A DNA stretch of 64,000 nucleotides. It comes from Rehmannia glutinosa (taxonomy: Eukaryota; Streptophyta; Magnoliopsida; Lamiales; Orobanchaceae). This document shows, piece by piece, positions 11,642 to 23,048 of the stretch. Each line of letters begins with the position of its first letter. Within the stretch, counting starts at the first letter, position 1. The stretch covers positions 372,001 through 436,000 of the forward strand of contig JABTTQ020003456.1 in assembly GCA_016081115.2 (NCBI GenBank), read 5' to 3'. A program made the translations under genes and the position numbers. The notes under the pieces were generated by a model. That model worked only from the letters and a program-made list of their open reading frames with translations, had not been told where the DNA came from and ran no database searches.

Positions 11642-12045
11642 GTGGTTGAAGATCAGGAATGGAAGTTGTTCGTCGATGGTTCCTCCACCGCAGGCCGAGC
11701 AGGGGGTGGGATCATGATAATCGATCTAAAACACAAGTGCTACTGCTCGGCCGTGTGGTTCCAGTTCCCAGCGACCAACAACGAAGTCGAGTACGAAGCG
11801 CTCCTGGCAGGGCTAGAAATGGCAACGTCGATGAAAGTAAAACGACTGTTGGTACACAGTGATTCGCAGTTGGTCGTCCATCAGATCAATGGAGAGTACG
11901 AGGCGAAAGAACAGAAAATTGCTCGATATCTGGACTTGGTCAAGAAAAAATTATCGCATTTTAAAACAGAAGTTCTGCATATTCCTCGAACAGAAAACAT
12001 GCAAGCAGATATGCCTTAACCCGGCTGGCTTCGGCCGGGGACTGA
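11642..12045 (+). pseudogene. Second (archaeal-type) RNase H of element D
   Basis: WKLFVDGSSTAGRAGGGI gives the first catalytic aspartate, EVEYEALLAGLEMA the glutamate and VHSDSQLVVHQINGEY the second aspartate. The closing NADAL-like motif is disrupted by what looks like two extra bases near 12008-12012, shifting the frame. A second RNase H after the RT-RNase H is a marker of the Tat lineage. Confidence 0.85.
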
Positions 12046-12137
12046 GGCGATTGCACATGTCACCATCACCCAGCTGACTGCCACATCACCTAATGCACAG
12101 AAGATACATGCTTTGATGAAGCAATCGAAGTGACTGG

Positions 12138-13358
12138 ATGACCCCTATCATCCAGTATTTAGAAAAGGGAGTTCAGCCGGAAGACAAGACCGAAGCTAGA
12201 ACCTTGCAGACTCAAGCTACTCGGTTTATGCTGATTGATGGCGTCTTGTACAAGTGTGGGTACTCCGTCCCACTTCTTCGATGCCTATCGGAGATAGATG
12301 CATATTACGCACTCCGGGAGGTACACGAGGGTATATGCGAAAATCACGCTGGGGGCCAAACATTGGCTTAAAAGTTAATACGACAAGGATACTACTGGCC
12401 GTCCCTGAAAAGAGATGCCACCGACCTTGTTAAAAAATGTGAACGGTGTCAGAGATTTGCACCACAGGTCAGGTATCATCCTGAGCAACTTACCTCTGTA
12501 TTCAGTCCGTGGCCGTTTGCCAAATGGGGAATGGACCTCATTGGGCCACTCCCCACTGGCAAAGGGGGCGTGAAGTATGCCATTGTGGCAGTAGACTATT
12601 TTACAAAATGGGTCGAGGCGGAACCTCTGGCGAAAATAGATGAGGAAAATATTGTTAATTTTGTATGGAAGTCCATCATCTATAGGTTCGGGATACCATA
12701 CTCGATCGTCATAGATAATGGGAAACAATTTGATAACCGGAGGTTTCGAAATTTTTGCAAAGGATTTCATATTAAAAATTATTTTTCGACCCCGTACCAC
12801 CCGCAATCTAATGGGCAGGTCGAAGCGATGAACAAGGTACTGAAATATACTTTGAAGGCAAGGATGGAAGAATCTAAAGGCAATTGGTCCGAGGAGCTGC
12901 CCGGCGTGCTGTGGTCGTATAGAACAACACACCGAGCGGCCACGGGGGAGACACCCTTCTCTTTGGCCTACGGAACCAAGGCTATTATTCCTGTCAAAAT
13001 CGGAGCCCCTACCTTTAGAGTGGCAAATTTTTCTGAGGAGAATAACGATGCCACGCTCCGAACCGAGTTGGACCTGTTGGATGAGAAGAGATGCAGTGCC
13101 AAGATGATAAACGCCGTATATAAGCAAAGGAGTGAAAGGTACTACAACTCAAAAGTGAAGGAAAGAAAGTTCCAAATCGGCGACCTCGTCCTAAAAAGAA
13201 TAACGAGGATCGAGCTCAGCCTGCTAAAATCGACCTGGGAGGGTCCATTTTGGGTCAGTAAGGTCTTGTCAAATGGGGCGTACGAGCTGGAATACTTGAG
13301 TGGAAAAAAGTTCAAACACCCATGGAATGTAATATACCTTAAGAGGTACTATCAATAA
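12138..13358 (+). pseudogene. Integrase of element D
   Basis: The N-terminal zinc domain shows VHEGICENHAGG and later KKCERCQRF. The catalytic core has WGMDLIGPLP (first Asp, codon 12534-12536), IVIDNGKQF (second Asp) and NGQVEAMNK (Glu), followed by WSYRTTHRAATGETPFSLAYG and a C-terminal segment ending WEGPFWVSKVLSNGAYELEY and NVIYLKRYYQ. A single in-frame TAA at 12369-12371 interrupts an otherwise open frame, readable as CAA to TAA. The enzyme would insert the cDNA, giving the 5-bp duplication. Confidence 0.9.
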
Positions 13359-13985
13359 AAAACTCAGTTTATGATTCAGATACGACTCTGGGGATTTATC
13401 CTTTCATCTGATATTCTGTGAGCTCTCCCAAAGGGGGGAACAATTTTTATTCACCTCGGCTAAGATCCGAGCGCCGTTTCAATTGCCTCGGCCAAGATCC
13501 GAGCGCCGACTGCTCGTCTCAGGTACATCCCTTGCACGTCAATAAAGGGAGGCTCACCCAAAAGGCGGACCTATCTTAGAAACAAAGACTCAACTTAAGC
13601 TCCAAGCATAAAACTTAGTAAACGATTATAGGCAGTTGAAGCCCATTACTTGTGACACTTGAGCACAAAGAGCCGAGCCCTATACTTGGAAAAATAAAGG
13701 AAGGCAGACAAAAACAAAGTCATAAAACAAAAAGGAAAAACGATCACAATACTTAGCAGAAAGTCAAATGCATACACAGGTGACGGAAAGAGTAGTTTCA
13801 TTCCAACATCAAAAATATTACATTGGGGGGAGTCCATTACATTCAGTAGTCCGAGGCCAACTAACCTACCCAAAAAGCAAGGACAAATAACTTCAAAAAG
13901 AGAAAGAAAAGCATCAAGCCCCGGTGGGGGAAGGGACTTCAACAGGACCACTGGAGGCCACTTCTTCTTCTGAAAGGGATGCATT
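13359..13985. repeat. Spacer between integrase and antisense ORF of D, with two direct repeats
   Basis: No gene is seen. A 23-bp unit, CCTCGGC(T/C)AAGATCCGAG plus CGCCG, occurs at 13454-13476 and 13486-13508. It contains CTCGG/CCGAG arms that could fold back. The two sense and antisense coding units of D converge here, so 3' processing signals of both are expected, but none can be pinned down. Confidence 0.6.
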
Positions 13986-14471
13986 TTAGCCACCAGCAAC
14001 CTCGGCGAAACGAGTGCGCAGGGCATTAAGGTCGGCGTCCAGCTGAGCAAGGTCCTCTTCAAGCTGCGCCACGGTCCTGCCAGCCTTGAGCTCCTGGAGA
14101 ATCTCCCCGATGCTGGTCGCATGCTCGCAAGTCGCATAAAGGCGTATTCCTCCGAGTTCTTGTAAGCCTGGATGGCCTCCACCCGAGCCTCCTCAACTTG
14201 CTTACGCGTGGCTTCATCCACCTCCCTACGTACTTTGGCCACGCGCCTTTCCGCCTCCTTGGCCTGAGCAACAACGACACGTTCCAACTCCGCGACTTTT
14301 GCACGGAGCTCCTCCTCGACTTTACGGGCCTGATCCTGCTCGGCCTCGGCCTTCACAGCCACTTCCTTTTCCGTATTGGCCCTGGCCGTGGCCTCCTCTG
14401 CTTGAGTTTTTAGAGACTCCTGCACCCCTTGGCAGAGGGCGTGAGCTTCCTGCAAGTCTTGGTGGCGCCTC
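13986..14471 (-). pseudogene. Antisense ORF of D, C-terminal coiled-coil part
   Basis: On the - strand the frame reads a long Ala/Glu/Lys/Arg heptad-rich segment (QARKVEEELRAKVAELERVV and similar), then EAIQAYKNSEEYAFM. After one frameshift near 14120 it reads GEILQELKAGRTVAQLEEDL and ends LRTRFAEVAGG, TAA at 13986-13988. This is the coiled-coil tail of plant gypsy-associated extra proteins. Its 5' continuation is at 57400-59501. Joining at the TCTAG duplication gives the frame GGMEELERRHQDLQEAH, which proves continuity across insertion C. Confidence 0.8.
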
Positions 14472-15552
14472 TCTAGTGTAAGTCCAAGCGGCTACGATAA
14501 TCTAGAGGGGGGGTGAATAGATTATCTCCATCTTTTCGATTATGCCCCTTTTTTTTTCGAAACAATTAAGACAAGACAATAATAAAGGTGCGGGAAGTAA
14601 ACAACACGCGTCGATTTATAGAGGTTCAACCCACCTAGGGCCTAATTCTCTACCACCCCAGTATATCCGGGATGGATTTCAAAAAAAAAAGATTTTATTA
14701 ATTACCAAACTTAACACCTTACAACATCACCTTGAAGAGCACCACACTCTTCTTCAACACTGCCTTTGAGATTACCACAATCTCTCTTGAAGATTGCCAC
14801 AATCTCCAACGGCACCTTGTGAAGATTACCACAATCTTCAACCTTGAAGAACACCAAATTTTTCAACACCTCAAGAGCACCACACTCTTGAAACACCTAT
14901 CACATAGATCACCCAAGTGTATTCTTTCCACAAGAATACTCACAAGAATGTCTTGTGTTGAATGATGACCAAAATCAAGATTACAACTCAATAATGAATA
15001 TTACAATTTGAGTGCAAGTGTAATCAAGAAATGAAAGCCTAGACCTCAAGATGTGAAAGTGATAATCTAGGCAAATTACAACAAGAATGATAACAATGAA
15101 GAGCTAATGTGTTTGCTTGAATGTATCTTGTTGTGTTGTATCTCAATTGTTATATTGGTTGCTCCAAAACTTCCTCTATTTATAGGAGATGATTGATCAT
15201 GTATAGGCTCCTCTTGGGGATTGAAAATCTACAGAAAAATACAATTAAAATCAAGAATATAGCTGTTAGAAATCAATCCCACAATTTAAGGAAAGTTGGT
15301 CATTGCGACAACGGCGATTTTTTTTCAAAACCTTAAGGCGACCGGTCGCGTAGAAATAGACGTTTGAAAAATAACACAACATTTTTACACAGGGCGACCG
15401 GTCGACGGGGGGTCCGACCGATCGACCACATGCCCAGCCGGTCTCCCTTTCAATTTAGAAGCACAGAACTAAACTCGCACAAGCAGGCACCGGTCGACCC
15501 CAGGGGTGACCAATCGACGGGGTCGACCGGTCGGCGGCACCGGTCGACCCTC

Positions 15553-15952
15553 TGTAACGGCCCGCCTTCCAGATCGACGACTGTCCCCACAAACCAACAC
15601 GAGTCTTTCCAGCGCGCTTTGTCCTCACTCACCCGCACCCTGAGAGCAGCTTCCCAGGGGGTCACCCATCATGACATTGCTCCGGGCAAGCACGCTTAAG
15701 TTCGAAGTTTTTACATGATGACCACTAGAAAAGAAGATGCATCTTGTTGATATGGGTAATACCTATCAAATGTTTTAAGCTCTCCTCAACTGTATAGTCC
15801 CATACCTACACAGTCTCAGAATCTCCTCTTTTTCGGGTGTGGGATCGGTTCATTCATGTCCCCCTCCACCTAGAAGCCTGCCAGGAGCCGCTCCTTGTCC
15901 GTGCCTTCTTGCACCAGCGATCACTCCCCGCCTCTTCGGCCCCGGCGTCACA
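15553..15952 (-). repeat. Cassandra 3' LTR (lower copy)
   Basis: Starts TGTAACGG and ends GTCACA on the + strand, 400 bp; contains 5S-like sequence at about 15630-15752. Confidence 0.88.
15630..15752 (-). other. 5S rRNA-derived promoter region in the Cassandra LTR
   Basis: On the - strand TTAAGCGTGCTTG corresponds to the 5S A box region and GATGGGTGACC to the C box; these internal control elements recruit TFIIIA and Pol III in true 5S genes. The 5' third is diverged, so this is not a functional 5S gene. Confidence 0.8.
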
Positions 15953-16018
15953 AGCCCACCACCGCTTCGGTTCGTCCCGAACAACACCTTACTAGGAGAG
16001 ATTCCGCTCGATACCATC

Positions 16019-16425
16019 CGTAATGGCCCGCCTTCCGGATCGACGACCTCGTCCCCACAAACCAACACGAGTCTTTCCAAACAAGACTTTGTCCTCACTA
16101 ACGCTGCACCACGAGAGCAGCCTTCAGGGGGTAACCCATCATTACATTGCTCCGGGCCAAGCACGCTTAACTCTCGGAGTTTTTACATGATGAGCACCGA
16201 GAAAAGAAGATGCATCTTGTTGATATGAGTAGTACCTATCAAATCTTTTAAGCTCTCCTCAATCGTATAGTCCCATACCTACACGTCTCGAGAATCTCCT
16301 ACTTTTCGGGTGTGGGATCGGTTCATTCATGTCCCCTCCGCCTATAAGCCTACCAGAGCCGCTCTTTGTCCGTGCCTTCTTACACCGGCGATCACTCCCC
16401 GCCTCTCTCGGCCCCGGGTGTCACA
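16019..16425 (-). repeat. Cassandra 5' LTR (upper copy)
   Basis: 407 bp, similar to the lower copy; its edge reads CGTAATGG where TGTAACGG is expected. Contains 5S-like sequence at about 16105-16220. Confidence 0.88.
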
Positions 16426-16889
16426 CCCTCTGGGCGACCGGTCGGCGTGCTGTCAAAAACTTCAGTCTCTCTTTCTGTTTCAACTTACACCTTCAGGTAC
16501 AGGTTGCCCTATCGGGCGACCGGTCGACCTCGAGACAGAAGTGTTGTCCAATTTTTATCGAAAATAAACTTCAAGAAATACTTTGAAAAAATAGTAAAAA
16601 TATTTTAAAACAATCGGGAGTATTTGGACAACATTTGAAATATAGTTTTGATGTAAAAACTCATTAACTCAAAATCATCAAAAGTGTTGTCCAATTTTTA
16701 TCGAAAATACCTTTGAAGGAATACTCCGAGAAATTAGTACGAACATTATAAATCATTTAGGAGTATTTGGACAACAGTTAAAAACATTAAAATCATTTAG
16801 GAGTATTTAGAAACGACCAAATTTCCAAAAAAAATAGCAACCAAATAAGGGAGTAAATATTTTCCAAATATTAGCATAAACTCCCCCTA

Positions 16890-17628
16890 TCAACAAGCAC
16901 ATCAAGAATAATAACGAGACAATCAACCAAAAGCTAAAAGCTTAGCTTTTACAAATAGAGCTTTGGAATCAAGAGCTTATAAGCTCTCCCTGCCAACAAA
17001 ACATCATAAGACATGTAAATAAGTCCAAAAAAAAAAACAACAAATGGACTAAGTATACTACATAGCTTTTGGCTTTTAGGAACCATAGCTTATAGCTTCT
17101 TTCACGATCTTATATTAGCTTTTATGAGCTAATGAGCTTATAACCTGTTTCTCCCCCTTTGGAATCATCAAAAATAATGTTAGCAAGATAGAAACATCAT
17201 AGATCCGTATCAAAGTGTGCAATTTATCGAGCTATATGATCATAGAAGCTTATATTTCCAAAAGTAAAGGGAAGAGTTGATTAAAAGACTTGTAAGAACT
17301 TGTGAAAGCTCATTTAAGTTGCAAACATGATCTCTATAAAAATATAAGAAATTTGAAGCTAAGAGAGTCATGTAAGTGATGAAATTTCCTTAGAAACATT
17401 TTATCGAACACTTGGCGGGCATCAAGTATAAAAGGAAATGTGTAGCCCTTTGAAAAAACAATTTTGCCAAGCCAATATATCATCACCATCATTCAACTAA
17501 TATTAACCAACAATAATAAGATATATACTCAAGGGTTCAACCCAATTGAGAAAACCAACAAAGCAATAGAATCAAGGCATTACAAATGCCACCAAGCAAG
17601 AATTAAAAGAAGCACTTTTACCATCAAG
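16890..17628. other. Interior of C next to its 3' LTR, A+T-rich with AGCTT palindromes
   Basis: No gene is seen. Words such as AAGCTTAGCTTTT, GAGCTTATAAGCTC and AGCTTATAGCTT recur between 16925 and 17145, and a purine tract is present at about 17148-17160 (- strand). Confidence 0.5.
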
Positions 17629-17633
17629 TACTT

Positions 17634-18945
17634 TGATGGCTCAAAAGCTACTCTAGAAAACCATAGGCAAGTGCACCTATCATTTTGTAGTATAGATTAT
17701 TGAGTACCGAGTGTCATTCCCACGAGGATTGTAAGTACTAATAATTACCGTCTTTTTGTTATTTAATCTAGCAATTTTCAGAGTTTTGTTTGTTTAATGA
17801 AAATGAAAAATAGAGATTTTTAGTATAATTGCAACTTAAAAAAGATCAAATAAAAATAGATTGTAGAATTAAGAAATCAAGAGCAAAACATTCTAGAGTA
17901 TACTAAAACATGAAGATTTTATTAAAAACATACAAACCTTAATCACAAATTCATTCTAGAGTTCATTACATTCAAACACTAGAAATTTAGCTACACATGA
18001 CTTTGTCAAAAGAGTATACTACACAAGAAGATATGAATAAAATGAACATGGTGTACTTAGCTCTTATTCAAGACCAATACAAGACTTCCTCCTTGGTTGA
18101 TTGCAATGATGTTGAGCTCCAAGCCTTCTCCTCTATTGCTCTTCAACTTCCAACTCTACATCTCTTTTATCCTCTCAATGTATTTTGCTTTGAAACTTAG
18201 AATATACAATGAATATATAATGAATCTCTCTATCAATGAATACTACATGAATTATATCTTTCCCAACTCAAACTCTTGGCTTTTATAGGTACCATCTTTG
18301 TGAAAGAACACATCAATAATGCTAACAAATGCTCCACTTCCATAGTTGTTGGTTGAATCATTGTGTGCACATTCATGGTTGAGTTGGTTGAATCATTGTG
18401 TCCACATGACAATTGAGGGAATAATAGAGTTTGGTGCATCAAAATGAGGTGTAAAAGTTGCTCAAAGGTTGTCAAAAAGCAAAAAGAGAAAGTCTCCATA
18501 ATTTCCGCCAAAGAAAAACCAAGTCTGGACGAAAAGCACGGCCAGGCCGTGTTCGCGGATTTTCCCGAACACGACCGTGCTTCAAAAGCACGGCCTGGCC
18601 GTGTTTGGTACGTCTTGGCCAAAAATTTGCTCGGTTTTGGCTCCTCAAAAGCACGGCCGTGCTTAAAAACACACCCTGCCCGTGTTTGACTGAAAAGGCC
18701 CCGAAATGACGCGTTTAGCTTGGGATTTTGAGTGTTTTTGCATCCAAAAACCCCCGGGTATGTTTTGACATGAAACCATGGCCCAAAATTCACCAAAAAC
18801 AGCTCCAAATCATCAATCTACATCAATAAAAGCACCTCGGAGTAATGTGAACTATGTACAATCAAAAATTTATGAAACTAACAATAAAATAACTCAAATC
18901 ATACTTAAATATACACATAAAACATGTATAAAAAGACCCTTATCA
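17634..18945 (-). repeat. 3' LTR of E (short copy)
   Basis: 1,312 bp; TATA box (CTATAAAAGCC on the - strand) near 18278-18288. It lacks about 406 bp present in the upper LTR (about 23305-23730). Confidence 0.88.
18533..18692. repeat. GCACGGCC/GGCCGTGC inverted-repeat cluster, lower E LTR
   Basis: Includes AGCACGGCCAGGCCGTGTT, GAACACGACCGTGCTT and AGCACGGCCGTGCTT. The corresponding region at 24358-24512 has the same words in a slightly shortened arrangement. Confidence 0.8.
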
Positions 18946-20168
18946 AACCACCTCCAACTTTGAACTTTGCTTGTCCTCAAGCAAAACATTAAATCAATAA
19001 GAATGGTTCAATAAATTACAACACACAAGGATTTTTTTTTTTCAACACATTGAACACAAGCAGACAAGTTCTTAGCCTTCTCAACCCGAATTAACCATTC
19101 AGTAAAAACACAGTTTTTGCAAAGCGATCGACTGTCAAGAAAGATTGTAACATCAGCAGGCATTATTCAAACTTGAAATCATCACTCCACAAATATTGAT
19201 AGTTATGAATAACTTCAATTCAATAATGTCATGAAAATACAAGAATTCAATGGATCATTGTAGTTAGCCTACTAGTCATATAACCAAGTTTCTTGAACTT
19301 TTATTGGAATGAGAATTCAAGGAATATACATTCTTCCTTTCGATTTTTTTTTTTTTTGGTAGGTTCTTTCGAGGCATTCTTCCACTAGGTTTATATTTTG
19401 AATTTTCGTTCAAACACTCCTAGGGTGGTTTCCCATACTCATATTTGTGTCGCCGTTTTACGTAAAAGACAAACATAGGGCTCATGAATGCTCCTAGTTA
19501 CTAAGCAACAACAAATAGAGGAGTATAACCTCGATTGGATTCCCTTTTTTTTTTTTTTTTTTTCATTTGTTTTTTTCACAAGCTTGGTATAACAACTAGT
19601 TAACCACCACTAAATCATGAATTCTCAAACGTTCATAACACTAAGCTTTGTCGTAAATGCCTTAACAAATCAATTATTATGGAGTTGGAAATCTCGTCAA
19701 AATTTAGCACACATCTACATCAATCTATTCTAGACAATCAATTGCTTCACATTGAAAACATAAATCAAAAAGTTAATTTTGGTGTAATTGGGCTAAGTTA
19801 TTGACTAGCAAACACTCAATTTGTTAAAAAAAATAATTACTTCTTGTCGACAACCTAAAAATAAAAGCAAGCACACACAGACTAAGAATGTAATTGCACC
19901 CACCTCCAACTTTAAAGGTTCACATTGTCCTCAATGTGAAAGAAAGAGATGAACGATCACAAACAAAACACTCAAAAATCAACCACACTAGAAGAAAATA
20001 AAAGAGGTGGAAAAGAAAAATACGACCTTACTAGAAGAGTGAAATCGGTATTGAGAGACCATTGGGTTGTTCAAGACGAGACTTTCATCGGCATCTTCAT
20101 ACCTAATCAAGGATACACAACTCGAATACCGTGAAATCATCAAATATATATAAATTTTTTTTTATAAA
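18946..20168. other. Non-coding 3' region of E
   Basis: It holds homopolymer T runs and two similar blocks with CACCTCCAACTTT (18951 and 19899 regions), which on the - strand are AAAGTTGGAGGTG, polypurine-like. The block near 19920-19945 contains TTCACATTG and CAATGTGAA arms. No protein-coding sequence is recognised. Confidence 0.5.
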
Positions 20169-20495
20169 AAACACGGCCGTGCTTAAAAGCACACCAAGGC
20201 GTGTTTGGTACTTAATTTTTTCGATAAATTTTTTTTTTTTTTTTTTTTTTTATTAATAAAAACACGGCCGTGCTTAAAAAGCATGGCCAGGGCGTGTTCA
20301 AGATTTAATTTTTTCGATAAAATTTTTTTTTTTTTTTTTTTTTTTTAAACACACGGCCGTGCTTGAAAAGCACGGCCGGGCGTGTTCGGTTTTTTCCTAC
20401 AAAACTTTGGATTTTTTGAACACGGCCAGGGTGTGTTCGCGAATTGGGTGACGAACACGGCCGTGCATTTTAAGCACGGCCAGACCGTGTTTTTT
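20169..20495. repeat. Internal array of ACACGGCCGTGCTT hairpin modules in E
   Basis: Four or five modules of the form ACACGGCCGTGCTT, A-rich loop, AGCACGGCC, CGTGTT are separated by long T tracts (up to about 24 T). Each could fold as a long hairpin in RNA or DNA. Confidence 0.8.
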
Positions 20496-20618
20496 TTTTT
20501 TCAATCCGCAAGCAATAAAAAAATTAAGTAAGAGATAATACACATAAAATGCCAGGTTGCCTCCCGGTTAGTGCTTCTTTAAAGTCGTATAGCTGGACCA
20601 TTTACCCAAATGTGGAGA

Positions 20619-22791
20619 TTAGTCGGGTGGAGCTTTTGACTTATGAAAACCCTTTGGGTATTTAGTAGTATTACCTCCAACTTTATGCTTCAAAATGTGC
20701 TCTTTGAACTTTCCGGTCTCCTTTTCGGGCATAAGCTTCCAACATGGACTTTGAACAACACTTTTCTCCAAGAGATTTTTAGATTTCTCATCGTGCAACG
20801 AAATTGAATCGGCAAAAGAACAAGTAGTATCCTTTTCAATATCAACATAAATTTTAAAAATTACTTGTTCATCCCCACCCTCAAAGTTAATTTTCCTCAT
20901 GCACATCAATGATTGATTTTGCCGTAGCCAAGAAAGAACGCCCAAGAATTAGAGGAACCTCAATATCATCATGCATGTCAAGAATAACAAAATCAATCGG
21001 GAATATGAATTTATCGATCTTGACTAACACCTCATTAATAATACCTCTAGGATGTTTAATCGATTTATCGGCTAAGTGTATGTCCATCCTAGTAGGTTTC
21101 AGTTCACTTAATCCCATATGCTTGAATGTTTCATAAGACATCACATTGATACTAGCTCCTAAGTCAGCTAGTGCTCTATCAACAAGTAAACCATCAATTG
21201 TACAAGGGATAATAAAACTTCCTGGATCATTAAATTTTTGTGGTAGATTATTGGAAGAACATTTATCATTCAATTGCACATTTGATAGTTCGTTAATCTT
21301 ATTTTCATTAGAAATGATGTCATTTAGATCTTTAGCATGCTTTGAAAGAGGTTGAACAAATGGAATATTAGTATGTAGTTGCTTGAATGACTCAAGGTAC
21401 TTACCAAATTTGTCCTCCCTTCTATCTTCTTCGGTTAGACTCCGGTAAGGGATCTTGGGCTTGTATTCGGCGACCACCTTTTTCATGGGCTTTTCTTCGT
21501 GTTTGTCGTCCTCCACATATTTCTGCATGGTGGCGTTGGCATAATCATGATCATGTGGAAAACTGATGGTGATTGCCTTTACGTGCTCCCTTGGGTTTGG
21601 CTCGGTGTTACCTGGCAAACTTCCTTGTGGCCTTTCGGAAATCATTTTTGCAATCTGTCCTATTTGGTTTTCCAGATTATGGATAGATGCCTCTTGATTT
21701 CTCAAGGATGTTTCCACCGCCTGGAATCGGGTATCTGTTGATTGCACAAACTTTGTTATAAGATCTTCCAAGTTAGGCTTACCTTGATTCATTTGAAATC
21801 CGGAGACGTGTGTAGATCGGGATTGGGATTAGGTTGTGGTTGGCCTTGGTTTCCCAACCGAAATTAGGATGTTGTCGCCACCCAGGATTGTATGTGTTGT
21901 TGTAAGGATTACTTAGGTACTTTCGCCTTGATTCCCAACGTAATTAGCCTGTTCGGTGTGAGGTATTGTGTGGGGTCGATGATTATGCAATCCTCCGCAA
22001 GTTTCACAAGATAAAATATGCGGTGGTGGTGGTTTAGGAGCCGCTAGATCGTCGATCTTTTGGGTCAAAGCTTCGACTTGTGCAAAGCTAGTGTACCCTT
22101 TGCATCCGCATTATAAACGCCCATTACGGTTAGGTTTACCTCTCAGACGGATTGCCATTGATAGCCATTCATGGCCATTCCTCTATCGATCTTCGCAACT
22201 TCCGGTGTTTTATTGTTCAAAGTTCCCCAGCCGCCGCATCAATCATTTGCCTTGTTGACGTAAGTAGCCCATTGTAAAATGTTTGGACTTGCATCCAAAT
22301 AGGAAGACCATGATGTGGGCATTTTCGCAAAGAATTCTTTGAATCTCTCCCAAGTGTCGTACAAGGTCTCGTTGTCTTCTTGAGTGAATGAAGAGATTTC
22401 ATTCCTCAATCGTGCGATTATGGCGGTGGAAAATATTTCAAAAGGAACTTTTTCGCCATGATGCTCCATGTTGTGATTGTTCCTTTGGCAAAGTATTTAG
22501 CCATTGTTTAGCCCGCCCCTCAAGAGTAAATGGGAATAGGCGCAAACGGATGGCATCGTCAGAGACTCCATTTATTTTGAAGGTATCACAAATTTCAAGG
22601 AAATTTGCGATATGATTGTTCGGATCTTCGTCTGGTAGGCCGTCAAATTGAACAAATTATTGCACCATTTGAATGACATTCGGTTTGATTTCAAAATTAT
22701 TGGCTGCAACAGCGGGCCTTATGATGCTAGATGACGTGCCGTCCATGGATGGTTTGGCATAATCATACATAGTTCTTTGTTCATCCGCCAT
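20619..22791 (-). pseudogene. gag: gag and aspartic protease of element E
   Basis: The ATG at 22791 (-) begins MADEQRTMYDYAKPS, typical of Athila/Tat gag. Motifs in order are NNHIANFLEICDTFKINGVS, AIRLRLFPFTLEG, then NEISSFTQEDNETLYDTWER and YVNKANDRCGG-like sequence. From 21792 come FVQSTDTRFQAVETSLRNQE, YKPKIPYRSLT and the protease DLGASINVMSY with PLILGRSFLATAKSIIDV. The frame runs out after SKAPPD at 20619, without RT. There are several frame changes and an in-frame stop near 22656. Confidence 0.85.
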
Positions 22792-23048
22792 GACGAAATC
22801 TTTACTTTCGTTAGTACCCTCTTCGTGGTTGTGTTAGTACTTTCCCTCGTGTTGCTTCTTTGGCGGTGTCGCTTCCAAATTCGGCGACGAGTAGGCATAC
22901 ATGCGGTAAACAAAGAGGATAAGTATAAACCAAGACTTACAAAAATAGATAAAAAAATAATGGTAAAATTAAAAAAATAAAAAAATGATTAAATTAACAA
23001 AAATAAAGCTTTCTTAATATTACAATCCCCGGCAACGGCGCAAAAACT

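Larger units (their letters stand above)
15553..16425 (-). mobile_element. Cassandra-type TRIM retrotransposon with 5S rRNA-like LTRs
   Basis: Two direct repeats (15553-15952 and 16019-16425, about 400 bp) flank only 66 bp of interior, and the element is bounded by CCCTC (15548-15552, 16426-16430). Each repeat holds a stretch antisense to the 3' two thirds of plant 5S rRNA, recognisable by CAAGCACGCTTAA, GTCACCCATC and TTCCCAGG. The interior ends ATTCCGCTCGATACCA, which on the - strand is TGGTATCGAGCGG, an initiator tRNA-Met binding site. The element therefore runs on the - strand and its 5S sequence is in sense orientation with it. TRIMs encode no protein. Confidence 0.9.
15345..16530. repeat. 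Cluster of CGACCGGTCG palindromes in the lower C LTR
   Basis: GCGACCGGTCGC and close variants (CACCGGTCGACC, CCGACCGATCG) occur about eight times around 15345-15550 and 16431-16530, ignoring the Cassandra insertion between. They lie upstream of the LTR TATA box in the sense of element C. The upper LTR has only degraded versions. Confidence 0.75.
14477..16885 (-). repeat. 3' LTR of C (lower copy), split by Cassandra
   Basis: It matches 28555-29802, with a Cassandra insertion at 15553-16425. The TATA box (TATAAATAG on - strand) is at 15176-15184. The inner border is approximate: similarity to the upper LTR ends near 16797, and an A/G-rich GATAGGGGGAG (- strand) near 16883-16893 may be the polypurine tract. 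Another AAAGGGGGAGAAA lies at about 17148-17160; multiple polypurine tracts are known in Sireviruses. Confidence 0.75.

Noticed and set aside
12375..13127. Long open frame on the - strand opposite the integrase
   Set aside because: It is the mirror of a well-supported integrase with DDE residues on the + strand and has no family signature of its own.
15630..16220. Two 5S rRNA genes
   Set aside because: Only the 3' two thirds resembles 5S rRNA, inside 400-bp direct repeats with TSD and primer binding site; this is Cassandra, not rDNA.
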